This document shows, piece after piece, positions 51,899-60,930 of a stretch of 64,000 nt of DNA. Source of the stretch: Vibrio sp. SCSIO 43135 (lineage in GTDB: Bacteria; Pseudomonadota; Gammaproteobacteria; Enterobacterales; Vibrionaceae); the NCBI RefSeq assembly GCF_023716665.1, contig NZ_CP071859.1:2356001-2420000 (forward strand). Direction: 5' to 3'. The notes under the pieces were generated by a model, which did no database searches, was not told the origin of the DNA, and saw only the letters and a list, made by a program, of their open reading frames with translations. A program made the position numbers and the translations under genes. Position 1 is the first letter of the stretch; the number at the start of each line of letters is the position of its first letter.

Positions 51899-51939
51899 AA
51901 CTAATGCATATAAAAAGCAACTAACGCATATAAAAAAGC
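51899..51939 (+). repeat. Short tandem duplication, two copies of about 20 bases
   Basis: AACTAATGCATATAAAAAGC (51899-51918) is followed directly by a copy with one substitution and one extra A (51919-51939). It lies just before a terminator and looks like a recent slippage duplication. Confidence 0.6.
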
Positions 51940-51964
51940 CCTGAAGAAAACTTCAGGGCTTTGT
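51932..51964. terminator. Bidirectional terminator between the M14-type and transporter genes
   Basis: AAAGCCCTGAAG (51935-51946), AAAA loop, CTTCAGGGCTTT (51951-51962): a perfect 12-base stem with A-rich and T-rich flanks. Confidence 0.9.
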
Positions 51965-51988
51965 CTATTTAGCTATAGCTAAAACGAA

Positions 51989-53350
51989 TTAACCGAATGA
52001 AGCCCAGATCACGGTAGCGACCAACACCGGACATACAAACTTCACATACGCAGGCCACAACTTTCCAAACCAGCCTTGCGTGAACTCTGGGCAGCCTTGC
52101 TCTAGCTCTTTTATTTTTGCGTGTCGGCTCCAAACCCATCCACCAAAAAGGCAGAACATCAGCGCGGCTATTGGCTGTAAATATTGAGTGGCAATCATCG
52201 CAACTAAGCCAAACAAATCGCCAAAGTTAAACACGATAAATACACTGAATAACGCAATTGCGCCACCTAACACCCAGCTAGTAGCACTGCGTTTCGTATT
52301 GAAACGCTCACTGACTAACGCGACTGGACATTCCAGCATCGAAATAGACGAAGTAAGAGCCGCGATTGTTAGCAGTAAGAAGAAAACGATCGAAAAGATT
52401 TGTCCAAGGATCCCTAAGCTATCGAACATCATCGGCAACACAGTGAAGACTAACGTATCTGAGCTCAGTAAGGAGCCATCTTCTGCGTAAATCTGAACAC
52501 CTTTTTGCATCGCAACAAACATCGCAGGCATCACGACTAGACCCGCGATAAACGCTACCGCCGTATCCACCAGCGTTACATTCATTGCCATCTTGGGTAG
52601 GTTTTCTTTCTTACTTAGGTAAGAACCATATATCAGCATAGAGCAACCACCAATGGTCAACGAAAAGAACCCCTGCCCCATAGCAGCTAAGATCAGTTGC
52701 CTATCCCAGACTTTTTCAAAGTCCGGCACCAAGTAATGCTTCAGCCCTTCCATCGCACCAGCTTGTGTCATGATGTAAATAAAAAGTAAGCCAAACAAAA
52801 CAAACAGCGCAGGCATTAAACGCGTTGACCACTTTTCGATCCCTTGTTTTACGCCACCCTGCACTATCAAAATCGTCAACACATAAAATGTGATTGCCCC
52901 AAAAAGGTTGCGCTCGACGCTAAAACCTTTAAACCAGGCCGTTACCGCTTCTAAGCCGAGCAACTCAGTAACAGCGCCAAGCAAGAAACAAATCAACCAG
53001 CCGCCGACGATACTGTAGAAAGCAAGCACGGCGCAAGGAACCGATAGCCCCAGCCAACCTACCCATCCTCCGGCGCGTTTCGCCATCGGGTGAGAAGAGA
53101 GTGAACGCATGCTGTCTACAGGGTTAGCTTGTCCAGACCGACCGATGGCCATCTCAACAACAAGCATTGGAAATGCCACAACCAAGATCATGACAAGATA
53201 GACAAGTAGAAAAGCACCACCACCATTGCTGGCAGCCTGAGTCGGAAAACCCCAAATATTACCTAAACCAACCGCAGCGCCCGCCGCAGCAAGAATAAAA
53301 CCAAGGCGTGAACCAAAGTGTTCACGTGTCGATGAATCTGTATGTGTCAT
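51989..53350 (-). CDS. Sodium-dependent transporter, neurotransmitter:sodium symporter family
   Basis: This 453-residue protein has about 11-12 hydrophobic helices. The first holds the family signature GFILAAAGAAVGLGNIWGFP, whose glycine-rich unwound part binds Na+ and substrate. YSIVGGWLICFLLGAV (helix 3) and FFSLTIGGCSMLIYGSYL (helix 6) are characteristic. Bacterial members (LeuT, TnaT) import amino acids with Na+. The substrate here is unknown. Na+-coupling suits a cell that uses Na+-NQR, encoded at the window end. Confidence 0.88.
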   Translation of the reverse strand: MTHTDSSTREHFGSRLGFILAAAGAAVGLGNIWGFPTQAASNGGGAFLLVYLVMILVVAFPMLVVEMAIGRSGQANPVDSMRSLSSHPMAKRAGGWVGWLGLSVPCAVLAFYSIVGGWLICFLLGAVTELLGLEAVTAWFKGFSVERNLFGAITFYVLTILIVQGGVKQGIEKWSTRLMPALFVLFGLLFIYIMTQAGAMEGLKHYLVPDFEKVWDRQLILAAMGQGFFSLTIGGCSMLIYGSYLSKKENLPKMAMNVTLVDTAVAFIAGLVVMPAMFVAMQKGVQIYAEDGSLLSSDTLVFTVLPMMFDSLGILGQIFSIVFFLLLTIAALTSSISMLECPVALVSERFNTKRSATSWVLGGAIALFSVFIVFNFGDLFGLVAMIATQYLQPIAALMFCLFGGWVWSRHAKIKELEQGCPEFTQGWFGKLWPAYVKFVCPVLVATVIWASFG

Positions 53351-53686
53351 AGTGTCAAATGCATCAATAAACTAGCGGACTAGTACGGTATTACTACACT
53401 CGCTAAAAATCAACTCCAACACAGCATTAATTTACCACAAAAACCACACAAGTTGGCACGTAACACCATGAAAAGGAAATTATATGGTTAATAAATCTTT
53501 TCCAATTTGTAATAAAAGCATATTCCGTGAAGTGAGCCGTAAAATGTTTGAAACCGTGCTCATATGCATAATAGAGACGTGATATTGAATGAGAAAAATT
53601 AAACTATTCATGTATTTAGCAAGCGAAATTCAAAACATAAGCTAGACGTTTAAGAGTCCATTATTAATTACACTAAGGAGAGGGAA
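53351..53686. other. Intergenic region upstream of the chitinase gene
   Basis: An AT-rich divergent region of 336 bases. A 32-codon ORF starts at 53484 with AAGGAAA upstream but has no further support. AAGGAGAGGG before the chitinase ATG is a strong ribosome site. No operator for chitin regulators could be identified by eye. Confidence 0.4.
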
Positions 53687-56230
53687 ATGGGCTCGAATAT
53701 ACTCAGAGCAGCAATCATCGCTGCGCTTGGGGTCAGTTACCAAGCACATGCTTATGATTGTACGGCATTAGCTAATTGGGATGCTGGTACCGTCTATAAC
53801 TCTGGCGATCAGGTTCAACAGTCGAACATCGCCTACAAAGCAAGTCATTGGACGCAAGGTAATGATCCAGCCTCAAATTCCGGCCCATGGGAAGCTTGGG
53901 TATCATTAGGCCAATGTGATACTGGCGGTGGAAATATCCCCCCAGAGGTTTCACTGACCTCACCACTTAACAACGCCACCATCCCAGAAGGAACGGTGAC
54001 GAGTTTGCAAGCCAACGCCTCGGACTCTGACGGTAACGTCGATAACGTTGAATTCTTTGTTGATAACCAGTCAGTAGCGGTCGTTACCCAACCACCTTAC
54101 TCTGTCGATTGGACGGCCACTATTGGCGCAACTTCAGTGAAAGCCGTTGCAACCGACGAGCAAGGGGCCTCTACCACCAGCCAAGTCACTATTTCCGTCA
54201 CACCGTCTGGTGGATTAGTACCTCCTTCAGTATCGCTGACTAGCCCTACGGGCAATGAGCAGCTGACAGCAGGAGAGACTCTTGTCATCTCCGCCGACGC
54301 TTCTGACTCGGATGGCTCCATCAGCCAAGTTGAATTTTTCATTAACAATCAGTTAGTCGCCACAGATACAAGTGAGCCATACCAATATAGCTGGGTATCT
54401 GAAGTGGGGACTCATAGCTTCAAAGCCAAAGCAACTGACAACGATGACCAATCAACCAATAGCCAAGAAGTCAGCCTGAGCGTATCGTCAAGCTCTAGTG
54501 GCGGCTGTGCAGGCATACCAAACTATGTAGCAGGGACAAGTTATACCGCCGGGCAGGAAGTCCAGAACCTCAACAATAAGTACCGCTGTGATGTCGCTGG
54601 CTGGTGTTCATCGAGCTCCGACTGGGCGTACGCACCAGGTGATGGTTTATATTGGACCGATGCATGGACAGATTTAGGCGCTTGTAGCACACCACCTGTA
54701 GTCACGATTCAATCACCACAAGATAACAGTGTTGTGCTCGCAGGCTCGTTGGTGACCATTGAAGCAGACGCAAGTGACACAGACGGTTCAATCCAACAAG
54801 TTGAATTCTTTGCCAACAACACGAGTCTTGGGATCGTCACCCAACCGCCTTACAACTATGACTGGTCTGCAACTACAATCGGCATGAACACAGTACGTGT
54901 CGTTGCAACAGATAACGAAAGCAATACCGGAGAATCGAGCGTTAATGTTAACGTGAGTGATCAAGACCTTGTTGTCTCACTCACCTCCCCTACATCAGGA
55001 CAAACCGTTGGTTTAGGCAAAAACACCGTTATCACTGCAGACGCAACGTCACTAACCTCCAGTGTTAAGCAGGTGAACTTCCTACTCAATGGTGCCGTCA
55101 TTGCTAGCGATACTACTGCACCATACTCTTACACTTGGGTACCTGGTGCCATCGGTTCATACACAGTCACTGCTCAAGCAGAAGATAACGCAGGCTCTAG
55201 TGTTGTGTCTGATGCTGCAACGATTACCGTTGTCGAGCAAACAGAGAAAACTCACAAGCTGATTGGTTACTGGCATAACTTCGTCAACGGTGCCGGATGC
55301 CCGATGCGCTTGGCTGACATGTCTGACGCATGGGATATCATCGATATCGCATTTGCGGAAAACGACCGCAGTAGTAATGGTACGGTTCACTTCAACCTGT
55401 ATTCTGGCGACATCCACAGTAGCTGCCCTGCGCTAGATCCTCTGCAGTTCAAACAAGATATGGCGGCACTGCAAGCAAAAGGTAAAAAGTTCGTTCTGTC
55501 ACTTGGTGGCGCTGAAGGCACGATCACTCTGAATACTGACCAAGATGAAGCTGCCTTTATTGCCAGCCTAACTGACATCATTGCTGAGTGGGGCTTTGAC
55601 GGTTTGGATGTAGATCTGGAAAGTGGGTCTAACCTTGTTCATGGTTCTCAAATCCAAGCTCGTTTAGGACGTGCATTACTGCAAATTGAACAAAATATGG
55701 GTGGGGATATGTACCTCACCATGGCACCAGAGCATCCATATGTTCAAGGTGGCTTCGTGGCCTACTCAGGAATTTGGGGCGCGTACATTCCAGTGATCGA
55801 TGCGACGCGAAGCACGCTAGATTTACTTCACGTTCAACTTTACAACAACGGTGGCTTACCAAACCCATACATGTCTGGTGCTGCGCCTGAAGGGTCTATC
55901 GATATGATGGTAGCTCAATCGAAAATGTTGATTGAAGGGTTTGAGCTTGCCGATGGTACGATGTTCGCCCCTCTACGTGATGACCAAGTCGCTATCGGCT
56001 TACCTTCCGGACCTAGCTCTGCGAACTCCGGACAAGCTCCAACACAAAACATTCTCGATGCACTTGACTGTTTAACCAAAGGAACAAAATGTGGCTCTAT
56101 CCAGCCTGCATTTAACTATCCAAACTATGCAGGTGTGATGACATGGTCAATCAACTGGGATGAACACGATGGCTTTAATTTCTCGGGCCCTGTCGGGGAC
56201 AAGCTAACCCAAATGAACAATGAACGTTAA
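53687..56230 (+). CDS. Secreted multidomain GH18 chitinase
   Basis: The protein has 847 residues. A signal peptide (1-22, ends AHA) is followed by a CBM5/12 chitin-binding module (about 24-77, AGTVYNSGDQV), two Ig-like domains (about 85-175 and 180-267), a second CBM5/12-type module (about 274-336, AGTSYTAGQEV and YWTDAWTDLGAC), two more Ig-like domains (about 338-425 and 428-516) and a C-terminal GH18 barrel (about 523-845). The catalytic motif DGLDVDLE at 638-645 is intact, with Glu645 as proton donor. LSLGGA and MTWSINWD are other GH18 strands. The Ig-like spacers share the DSDG..VEFF pattern. It should degrade chitin outside the cell. Confidence 0.93.
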   Translation: MGSNILRAAIIAALGVSYQAHAYDCTALANWDAGTVYNSGDQVQQSNIAYKASHWTQGNDPASNSGPWEAWVSLGQCDTGGGNIPPEVSLTSPLNNATIPEGTVTSLQANASDSDGNVDNVEFFVDNQSVAVVTQPPYSVDWTATIGATSVKAVATDEQGASTTSQVTISVTPSGGLVPPSVSLTSPTGNEQLTAGETLVISADASDSDGSISQVEFFINNQLVATDTSEPYQYSWVSEVGTHSFKAKATDNDDQSTNSQEVSLSVSSSSSGGCAGIPNYVAGTSYTAGQEVQNLNNKYRCDVAGWCSSSSDWAYAPGDGLYWTDAWTDLGACSTPPVVTIQSPQDNSVVLAGSLVTIEADASDTDGSIQQVEFFANNTSLGIVTQPPYNYDWSATTIGMNTVRVVATDNESNTGESSVNVNVSDQDLVVSLTSPTSGQTVGLGKNTVITADATSLTSSVKQVNFLLNGAVIASDTTAPYSYTWVPGAIGSYTVTAQAEDNAGSSVVSDAATITVVEQTEKTHKLIGYWHNFVNGAGCPMRLADMSDAWDIIDIAFAENDRSSNGTVHFNLYSGDIHSSCPALDPLQFKQDMAALQAKGKKFVLSLGGAEGTITLNTDQDEAAFIASLTDIIAEWGFDGLDVDLESGSNLVHGSQIQARLGRALLQIEQNMGGDMYLTMAPEHPYVQGGFVAYSGIWGAYIPVIDATRSTLDLLHVQLYNNGGLPNPYMSGAAPEGSIDMMVAQSKMLIEGFELADGTMFAPLRDDQVAIGLPSGPSSANSGQAPTQNILDALDCLTKGTKCGSIQPAFNYPNYAGVMTWSINWDEHDGFNFSGPVGDKLTQMNNER

Positions 56231-56271
56231 TCCGTTCATCTGATAGACAAAGTTACTTAGGGCTAAGTAAA

Positions 56272-56298
56272 AGAGCGCCATATTGGCGCTCTTTTTTT
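56272..56298 (+). terminator. Terminator after the chitinase gene
   Basis: AGAGCGCCA (56272-56280), TAT loop, TGGCGCTCT (56284-56292), then T-run. Confidence 0.9.
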
Positions 56299-56321
56299 GA
56301 CTTCAATGATTTAGTCGAACC

Positions 56322-57065
56322 CTAAATCGTAAATGTTTGGTAATCCTTCAACTCAGGGATTTTCTCATGCAGCTCAAGCTCTTGCTCCGCAATATCATCC
56401 AAAGATTCACACAGCTCCTCGCCTTGTTGCTTAATCTCTGCTGAATGCTCCTTTAAGCGCTCTTCCACTCGGACTTTTAGCTCCGCCATGCTGTCTGCCA
56501 GTTCAGTAAGGTTTAGCCCACCATCCTGTTTCATTTTTTCAGACATCGCATTGAATGCACTGGAGATGAATTCTTGATTAAATAACTGCTTCGCTTTTTC
56601 AAAGTCTTCTGCCCAAGACGCCGCCATCGACTCAAAGCTTTCTGCTGGCAAAACTAAATCGCCGTCTTGATAATAGCGAGCTTCAATATCAGCAAAGAAT
56701 GCTTGCATTGACGCCTTAACGTCATCAAATGCACCCGGCGCATCCAGGCTTTGCGCGACATCATCAACGATGTCATTCGCTAAAGCTAACCCTTCACTGG
56801 CAATTTGTTTTGCTCGAGGCAAGTACTCATTCATGCTATCGCGGTACTGCTCGACCGCCGCTTGCTGCTCAGCGTTTAGCTCAATTTTTTCACCGTGAAT
56901 ATAAAGGTTATTACTGTCATCAAACACAGCTTTTTCACCGCTGGTTTGCTGAATTTCTAGAGTTTGCCCATCCAAATGGATTTCATTTTTGATATCAACT
57001 TTACACTGCGCAGCCCATACAGAGTGACTCATCAAAAGTGATACCAGTAAAATGCTTTTCTTCAT
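56322..57065 (-). CDS. YggN-like periplasmic protein (DUF2884)
   Basis: The protein has 247 residues from the ATG at 57065, which gives MKKSILLVSLLMSHSVWAA, a clean signal peptide. The mature part begins CKVDIKNEIHLDGQTLEI and then becomes long charged helices with two Cys (about residues 20 and 225) that may pair. The pattern and the sequence around IHGEKIELNAEQQAAVEQYR match the YggN/DUF2884 family. The function is unknown. It is convergent with the chitinase gene. Confidence 0.8.
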   Translation of the reverse strand: MKKSILLVSLLMSHSVWAAQCKVDIKNEIHLDGQTLEIQQTSGEKAVFDDSNNLYIHGEKIELNAEQQAAVEQYRDSMNEYLPRAKQIASEGLALANDIVDDVAQSLDAPGAFDDVKASMQAFFADIEARYYQDGDLVLPAESFESMAASWAEDFEKAKQLFNQEFISSAFNAMSEKMKQDGGLNLTELADSMAELKVRVEERLKEHSAEIKQQGEELCESLDDIAEQELELHEKIPELKDYQTFTI

Positions 57066-57151
57066 AATCATCTCGACAATGGTTTTAAACAGTATACCCA
57101 AATTAAGGGTAAGAAGGTTAGCGGCTAGTCAACTGTGATAAAGAGCGATGT

Positions 57152-57628
57152 CTAAGCAATGTCCACAACTTCGTAATACACAGTAATACCGTTAATTGCC
57201 AGCTCGATCTCGTCTTCTACTTGCCTCCCAAGTAACGCTTTTCCAAGCGGAGCTTGCGGGGTTAATACCGACACTTCAATTCCCTGGCAATCTACACTCA
57301 ATCCGCCCGCTCTAGGACCAATGAAGAAATATTTTCGTTCATTTTCTTCATTCGCAACGGTTACCAAAGAGGCCATAACCACCGTATCTGATGCTTCCCT
57401 AAGCACTAGCTCTTTAAAAACTCGAATATCTTCTTCGCATTCTTGCACTCTCATCGCTTGCCCATGCGCCAAATACGAGGCCTCTAGCGCCAAAGTATCG
57501 TACTTGTGTTCAGGTACTGTTTCTTCATCAGTGGCTGCATCGATGGCACGTTGAGTCGCAGATTGGGCGACCAATAAATTTTGTTCGAGCTGTAGCAAGA
57601 TTATTTGGTGCAGATCAGATTTATTCAT
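57152..57628 (-). CDS. GreA/GreB-like transcription factor
   Basis: The 158-residue protein has an N-terminal helical hairpin-like part (about 1-80) and a C-terminal FKBP-like GreA/B domain (about 85-157) with FFIGPRAGGLSVDCQGIEVS and PQAPLGKALLGRQVEDEI. The acidic tip of true GreA (Asp-Glu) is not obvious, and the coiled coil is short, so it may be a Gre-family relative rather than a cleavage factor. It is divergent from the RecQ-like gene. Confidence 0.78.
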   Translation of the reverse strand: MNKSDLHQIILLQLEQNLLVAQSATQRAIDAATDEETVPEHKYDTLALEASYLAHGQAMRVQECEEDIRVFKELVLREASDTVVMASLVTVANEENERKYFFIGPRAGGLSVDCQGIEVSVLTPQAPLGKALLGRQVEDEIELAINGITVYYEVVDIA

Positions 57629-57705
57629 ACATGTGTGCTGTGGTTTTCAAAGAGCTAAAGAATAGATTCAGGTACAATCAAGCGCAAGCTTTTCACTAGC
57701 AGGTT

Positions 57706-59658
57706 ATGGGGATAATGATTGAAGATACGTTAAAGCAAGTATTTGGTTTCGACACACTAAGAGAAGGGCAGCGTCAAGTTGTAGAAACGATACTATCAGG
57801 CCAATCCAGTGCAGCGATCTTTCCGACTGGGTCAGGTAAGTCTCTTTGCTATCAATTGCCAGCGTTACACTTACCCCATCTCACATTAGTCATCTCGCCG
57901 CTTCTTGCATTGATGAAAGATCAACTGGCCTTCCTGCAGAGTAAAGGGATCGCGGCAGCCTCCATTGATTCGAGCCAAGATAGGCAACAAACCCAACACG
58001 TGATGCAGTCGGTACGCAATGGCGAAACCAAGATCTTGATGATCTCAGTTGAGAGGCTAAAGAACGAGAGGTTTCGTCACTTCATCGCTCAAGTGCCAAT
58101 TTCACTACTGGTCATAGATGAGGCACACTGTATGTCGGAATGGGGACATAATTTCCGACCTGATTATTTAAAACTGCCTCATTACAAACAGCAGCTCAAT
58201 ATTCCACAAGTGTTACTCCTCACAGCAACAGCGACACCGAATGTCATCAGAGACATGCAAGGTAAATTCTCCATCAGTGCAGACAACACGGTTGTGACTG
58301 GCTTTTATCGCTCTAACCTTGATCTGACTATCTCGCCTTGCCAAGAGCACGAAAAAGCTGAAGCGCTGCATCGCGTTTTAGCTCAAGATCCACTCGCACC
58401 CTCCATCATCTATGTCACCTTACAGCAGACCGCGGAGCAAGTTGCAAAGCAACTGAACCAACAGGGCTTGCTTGCAACCGCATATCACGCTGGATTAAAA
58501 AGCGAGCAGCGCGACGATATTCAACAACGATTTATGAATGGTCAAATTCACTGCATTGTCGCAACAATTGCCTTTGGCATGGGGGTAGACAAATCCAATA
58601 TTCGCCAAGTGGTACATTATGATCTCCCCAAATCTATTGAAAACTACTCACAAGAAATTGGCCGTGCAGGTAGAGATGGTCATACGTCACATTGCACCTT
58701 ATTAGCGAACCAAACCGGCTTACATGTACTCGAGAATTTTGTTTACGGAGACACACCGGACAAAGAAGCGATTCAAAGCGTCATCGAGGAAATTTATCAA
58801 CAAACTGGCCAGTGGGAAGTCATGCTGACTAGGCTATCTCGAGAGAGCAACATTCGACAACTGCCACTCAAAACACTATTGGTCTATTTAGAGTTGGCCG
58901 CTGTTATCGAACCAAAATACAGCTATTTCGCCGATTATCGTTTTAAGTTTGTTGCCACTCAGCAGCATATCGAAGAGCAGTTTTCCAGTGAACGTCGTCA
59001 GTTTGTTGAAGCTATCTTTGCCTGCTCGCCTAAAGCACGGACATGGTGCCAAGTCGATTTTGAAGCCTTATGGATGCACAGCCAAGCAGATAGACAACGT
59101 GTGATAGCTGCTATTGATTATTTCCATGAGCAAGGCTGGATTGAACTTGAAAGCAAACAAATCACCGATGTCTTTGGAGTTTGTGACACATCTAAACCAA
59201 TACAGCAGCTTACTGAAGAACTGTTCCAACTGTTCAGAAATAAAGAAAACGCTGAGATAAATCGGTTACATGAGATGCTCAACTTTTTCCAAACCGAACA
59301 TTGCTTGAGTCATCGATTAGCAAGTTACTTCTCGGATAACAATGCACCAAGTCAGTGTGGGCATTGCTCCGTATGCAGAGGGAATATCGCCACATTGCCA
59401 AGCAGTAGCCAGCTGAAGATTGACAACCAACTTCTTCAACAATGGTTGAATGAATTTAGAACAGCAAGTACCAAATCATCAGATACTCAACCGTTAAGCC
59501 CTGAGGCACTGGCGCGCTTTTTGTGTGGGATAACCACGCCACTGTCTACCAAACTTAAAGCTCGCTCGATGAGCGGCTTTGCCAAATTAGAGCAACACCC
59601 TTTTTCGACGGTTCTCGAAGCCGTGAAGTCCGTCAGTGGAATTGAGAATCAAAGATAA
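57706..59658 (+). CDS. RecQ family ATP-dependent DNA helicase (HRDC-less paralogue)
   Basis: The 650-residue protein carries superfamily 2 motifs in order: FPTGSGKS (Walker A, about residue 42), DEAHCMSEWGHNFRPDY (Walker B plus the RecQ-specific loop), LLTATATP (III), VATIAFGMGVDK (V) and QEIGRAGRDG (VI). The RecQ-Ct zinc site ends CGHCSVC at about 560. The last 90 residues do not look like an HRDC domain. It is probably an accessory RecQ and not the main recQ gene. Starts at 57706 or 57715 are both possible. Confidence 0.88.
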   Translation: MGIMIEDTLKQVFGFDTLREGQRQVVETILSGQSSAAIFPTGSGKSLCYQLPALHLPHLTLVISPLLALMKDQLAFLQSKGIAAASIDSSQDRQQTQHVMQSVRNGETKILMISVERLKNERFRHFIAQVPISLLVIDEAHCMSEWGHNFRPDYLKLPHYKQQLNIPQVLLLTATATPNVIRDMQGKFSISADNTVVTGFYRSNLDLTISPCQEHEKAEALHRVLAQDPLAPSIIYVTLQQTAEQVAKQLNQQGLLATAYHAGLKSEQRDDIQQRFMNGQIHCIVATIAFGMGVDKSNIRQVVHYDLPKSIENYSQEIGRAGRDGHTSHCTLLANQTGLHVLENFVYGDTPDKEAIQSVIEEIYQQTGQWEVMLTRLSRESNIRQLPLKTLLVYLELAAVIEPKYSYFADYRFKFVATQQHIEEQFSSERRQFVEAIFACSPKARTWCQVDFEALWMHSQADRQRVIAAIDYFHEQGWIELESKQITDVFGVCDTSKPIQQLTEELFQLFRNKENAEINRLHEMLNFFQTEHCLSHRLASYFSDNNAPSQCGHCSVCRGNIATLPSSSQLKIDNQLLQQWLNEFRTASTKSSDTQPLSPEALARFLCGITTPLSTKLKARSMSGFAKLEQHPFSTVLEAVKSVSGIENQR

Positions 59659-59671
59659 GTAATTATCGTGG

Positions 59672-59707
59672 GGGCCTTTGTTCGACGTGCTTTTCGAACA
59701 AAGGCCC
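59672..59707. terminator. Strong bidirectional hairpin between recQ-like and dinB
   Basis: A perfect 14-base arm, GGGCCTTTGTTCGA (59672-59685), pairs with its complement (59694-59707) across an 8-base loop. It touches the dinB stop and ends two convergent genes. Confidence 0.8.
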
Positions 59708-60771
59708 TAAAAGAAGCTCAATTGCTTAGTTTGTTGATCTGGTTTAAGCATGACATTCAAGCCGAGTAAGCGTATCTCTCGGCCATTTTGACGCTTTAAG
59801 ATATCTCGCAAGAGCCCTTTAAAATCTTCTAGCTCTAATTGACCATGAATATGCTCAATAGTCGTCAGTTGGAAGTCGGCAAATTTAAGCTTGATGCCCT
59901 GCTTTATGATGCTCTTATCAGGACTCACTTTCACCAAGCGCTGCTCAAGCTCGGGGTAAAGACGTTCTTCTATAACCTGCCAACATTCATCATAACTAGA
60001 AATATTCTCGCTGAACGTCCTCTCTACACCAACCGACTTGCGTTCACGCTCCACCACAATTTCACGTTCATCGATACCATGACTTCGTTTCCACAATGAA
60101 GCTCCCTGCCGGCCAAACTGTCGCAGCAGCTCTCGATAGTCACTTTGCTTGATATCTTCACAAACATAAAAGCCGGCTTTATGAAGTTTTTCTAAGCTCA
60201 CTTTTCCCACTCCCGGAATCTTTTCTAACGGCAGCTTATCAACGACTTCTTGGACTCTTTCAGGAGGGATAACGAACTGCCCATTTGGTTTGTTCATATC
60301 TGAAGCGACTTTGGCCAAGAATTTAATCGGAGCCACTCCAGCAGATGCCGTAAGCTGAAGCTCGTTCCATATGTCCTCCCTGATCGCTTGAGCAATCAGT
60401 GTCGCTGACCCACGACACATGGTGGATTGGGTCACGTCTAAGTAGGCCTCATCAAGAGACAAAGGCTCTATAAGTGGTGTATAGCGACTAAAAATAGCTC
60501 GGATATGCTTTGATGTTTCTTTGTATACCTGCATTCTACCTGGAACAACCAAAAGATCAGGGCATAGCTTTAACGCTGTTGCGGTAGGCATTGCGCTACG
60601 TACACCAAACTGCCTCGCCTCATAATTGCAGGTACTGATCACTCCGCGCTGCTTTTCATGTCCGCCAACGGCCAATGGCCGATTTCGGTAGTCAGGATTG
60701 TCGCGCATCTCAACCGCTGCATAGAAGCAGTCCATGTCAACATGAATGATCTTTCTCGTTACTGACTCCAC
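59707..60771 (-). CDS. dinB: DNA polymerase IV (Y-family translesion polymerase)
   Basis: The protein has 354 residues from a GTG at 60771, giving MESVTRKIIHVDMDCFYAAV; E. coli DinB has 351. An upstream in-frame start would read through the SOS box. The catalytic carboxylates are in IHVDMDCFYA and EPLSLDEAYLDV. GVRSAMPTATALK and the helix-hairpin-helix PGVGKVSLEKL are family blocks. The little-finger domain occupies the C-terminal third, and the C-terminus QLSFF resembles a clamp-binding motif. A LexA box lies immediately upstream. Confidence 0.96.
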   Translation of the reverse strand: MESVTRKIIHVDMDCFYAAVEMRDNPDYRNRPLAVGGHEKQRGVISTCNYEARQFGVRSAMPTATALKLCPDLLVVPGRMQVYKETSKHIRAIFSRYTPLIEPLSLDEAYLDVTQSTMCRGSATLIAQAIREDIWNELQLTASAGVAPIKFLAKVASDMNKPNGQFVIPPERVQEVVDKLPLEKIPGVGKVSLEKLHKAGFYVCEDIKQSDYRELLRQFGRQGASLWKRSHGIDEREIVVERERKSVGVERTFSENISSYDECWQVIEERLYPELEQRLVKVSPDKSIIKQGIKLKFADFQLTTIEHIHGQLELEDFKGLLRDILKRQNGREIRLLGLNVMLKPDQQTKQLSFF

Positions 60772-60786
60772 AGCCCACCAAAGAAA

Positions 60787-60806
60787 AACTGTACAAAAAC
60801 ACAGTA
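60787..60806 (-). promoter_or_regulatory. LexA (SOS) box of dinB
   Basis: AACTGTACAAAAACACAGTA contains CTG-N10-CAG with AT-rich interior and flanks, the gammaproteobacterial SOS box. It ends 16 bases before the dinB start, as expected for a LexA-repressed promoter. Confidence 0.85.
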
Positions 60807-60930
60807 TACAAAATAATGAACGTTCAGGCACGAAATTAGGTTGGTTCAAATATTAAAAATTAATCGTAGCCAAATCGCCTGACTAATTTATTATTAGTTG
60901 TATCAGGATAAAAATGATAGGGACGGATCT

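Noticed and set aside
53484..53582. 32-codon ORF upstream of the chitinase gene with AAGGAAA before its ATG
   Set aside because: It has no clear promoter or terminator, an AT-biased composition and no recognisable product. Chance ORFs of this size are common in AT-rich gaps. It is mentioned in the intergenic entry only.
54097..54348. Minus-strand ORF inside the chitinase gene
   Set aside because: It arises from the repetitive Ser/Asp/Thr codons of the Ig-like domains; no independent signals.
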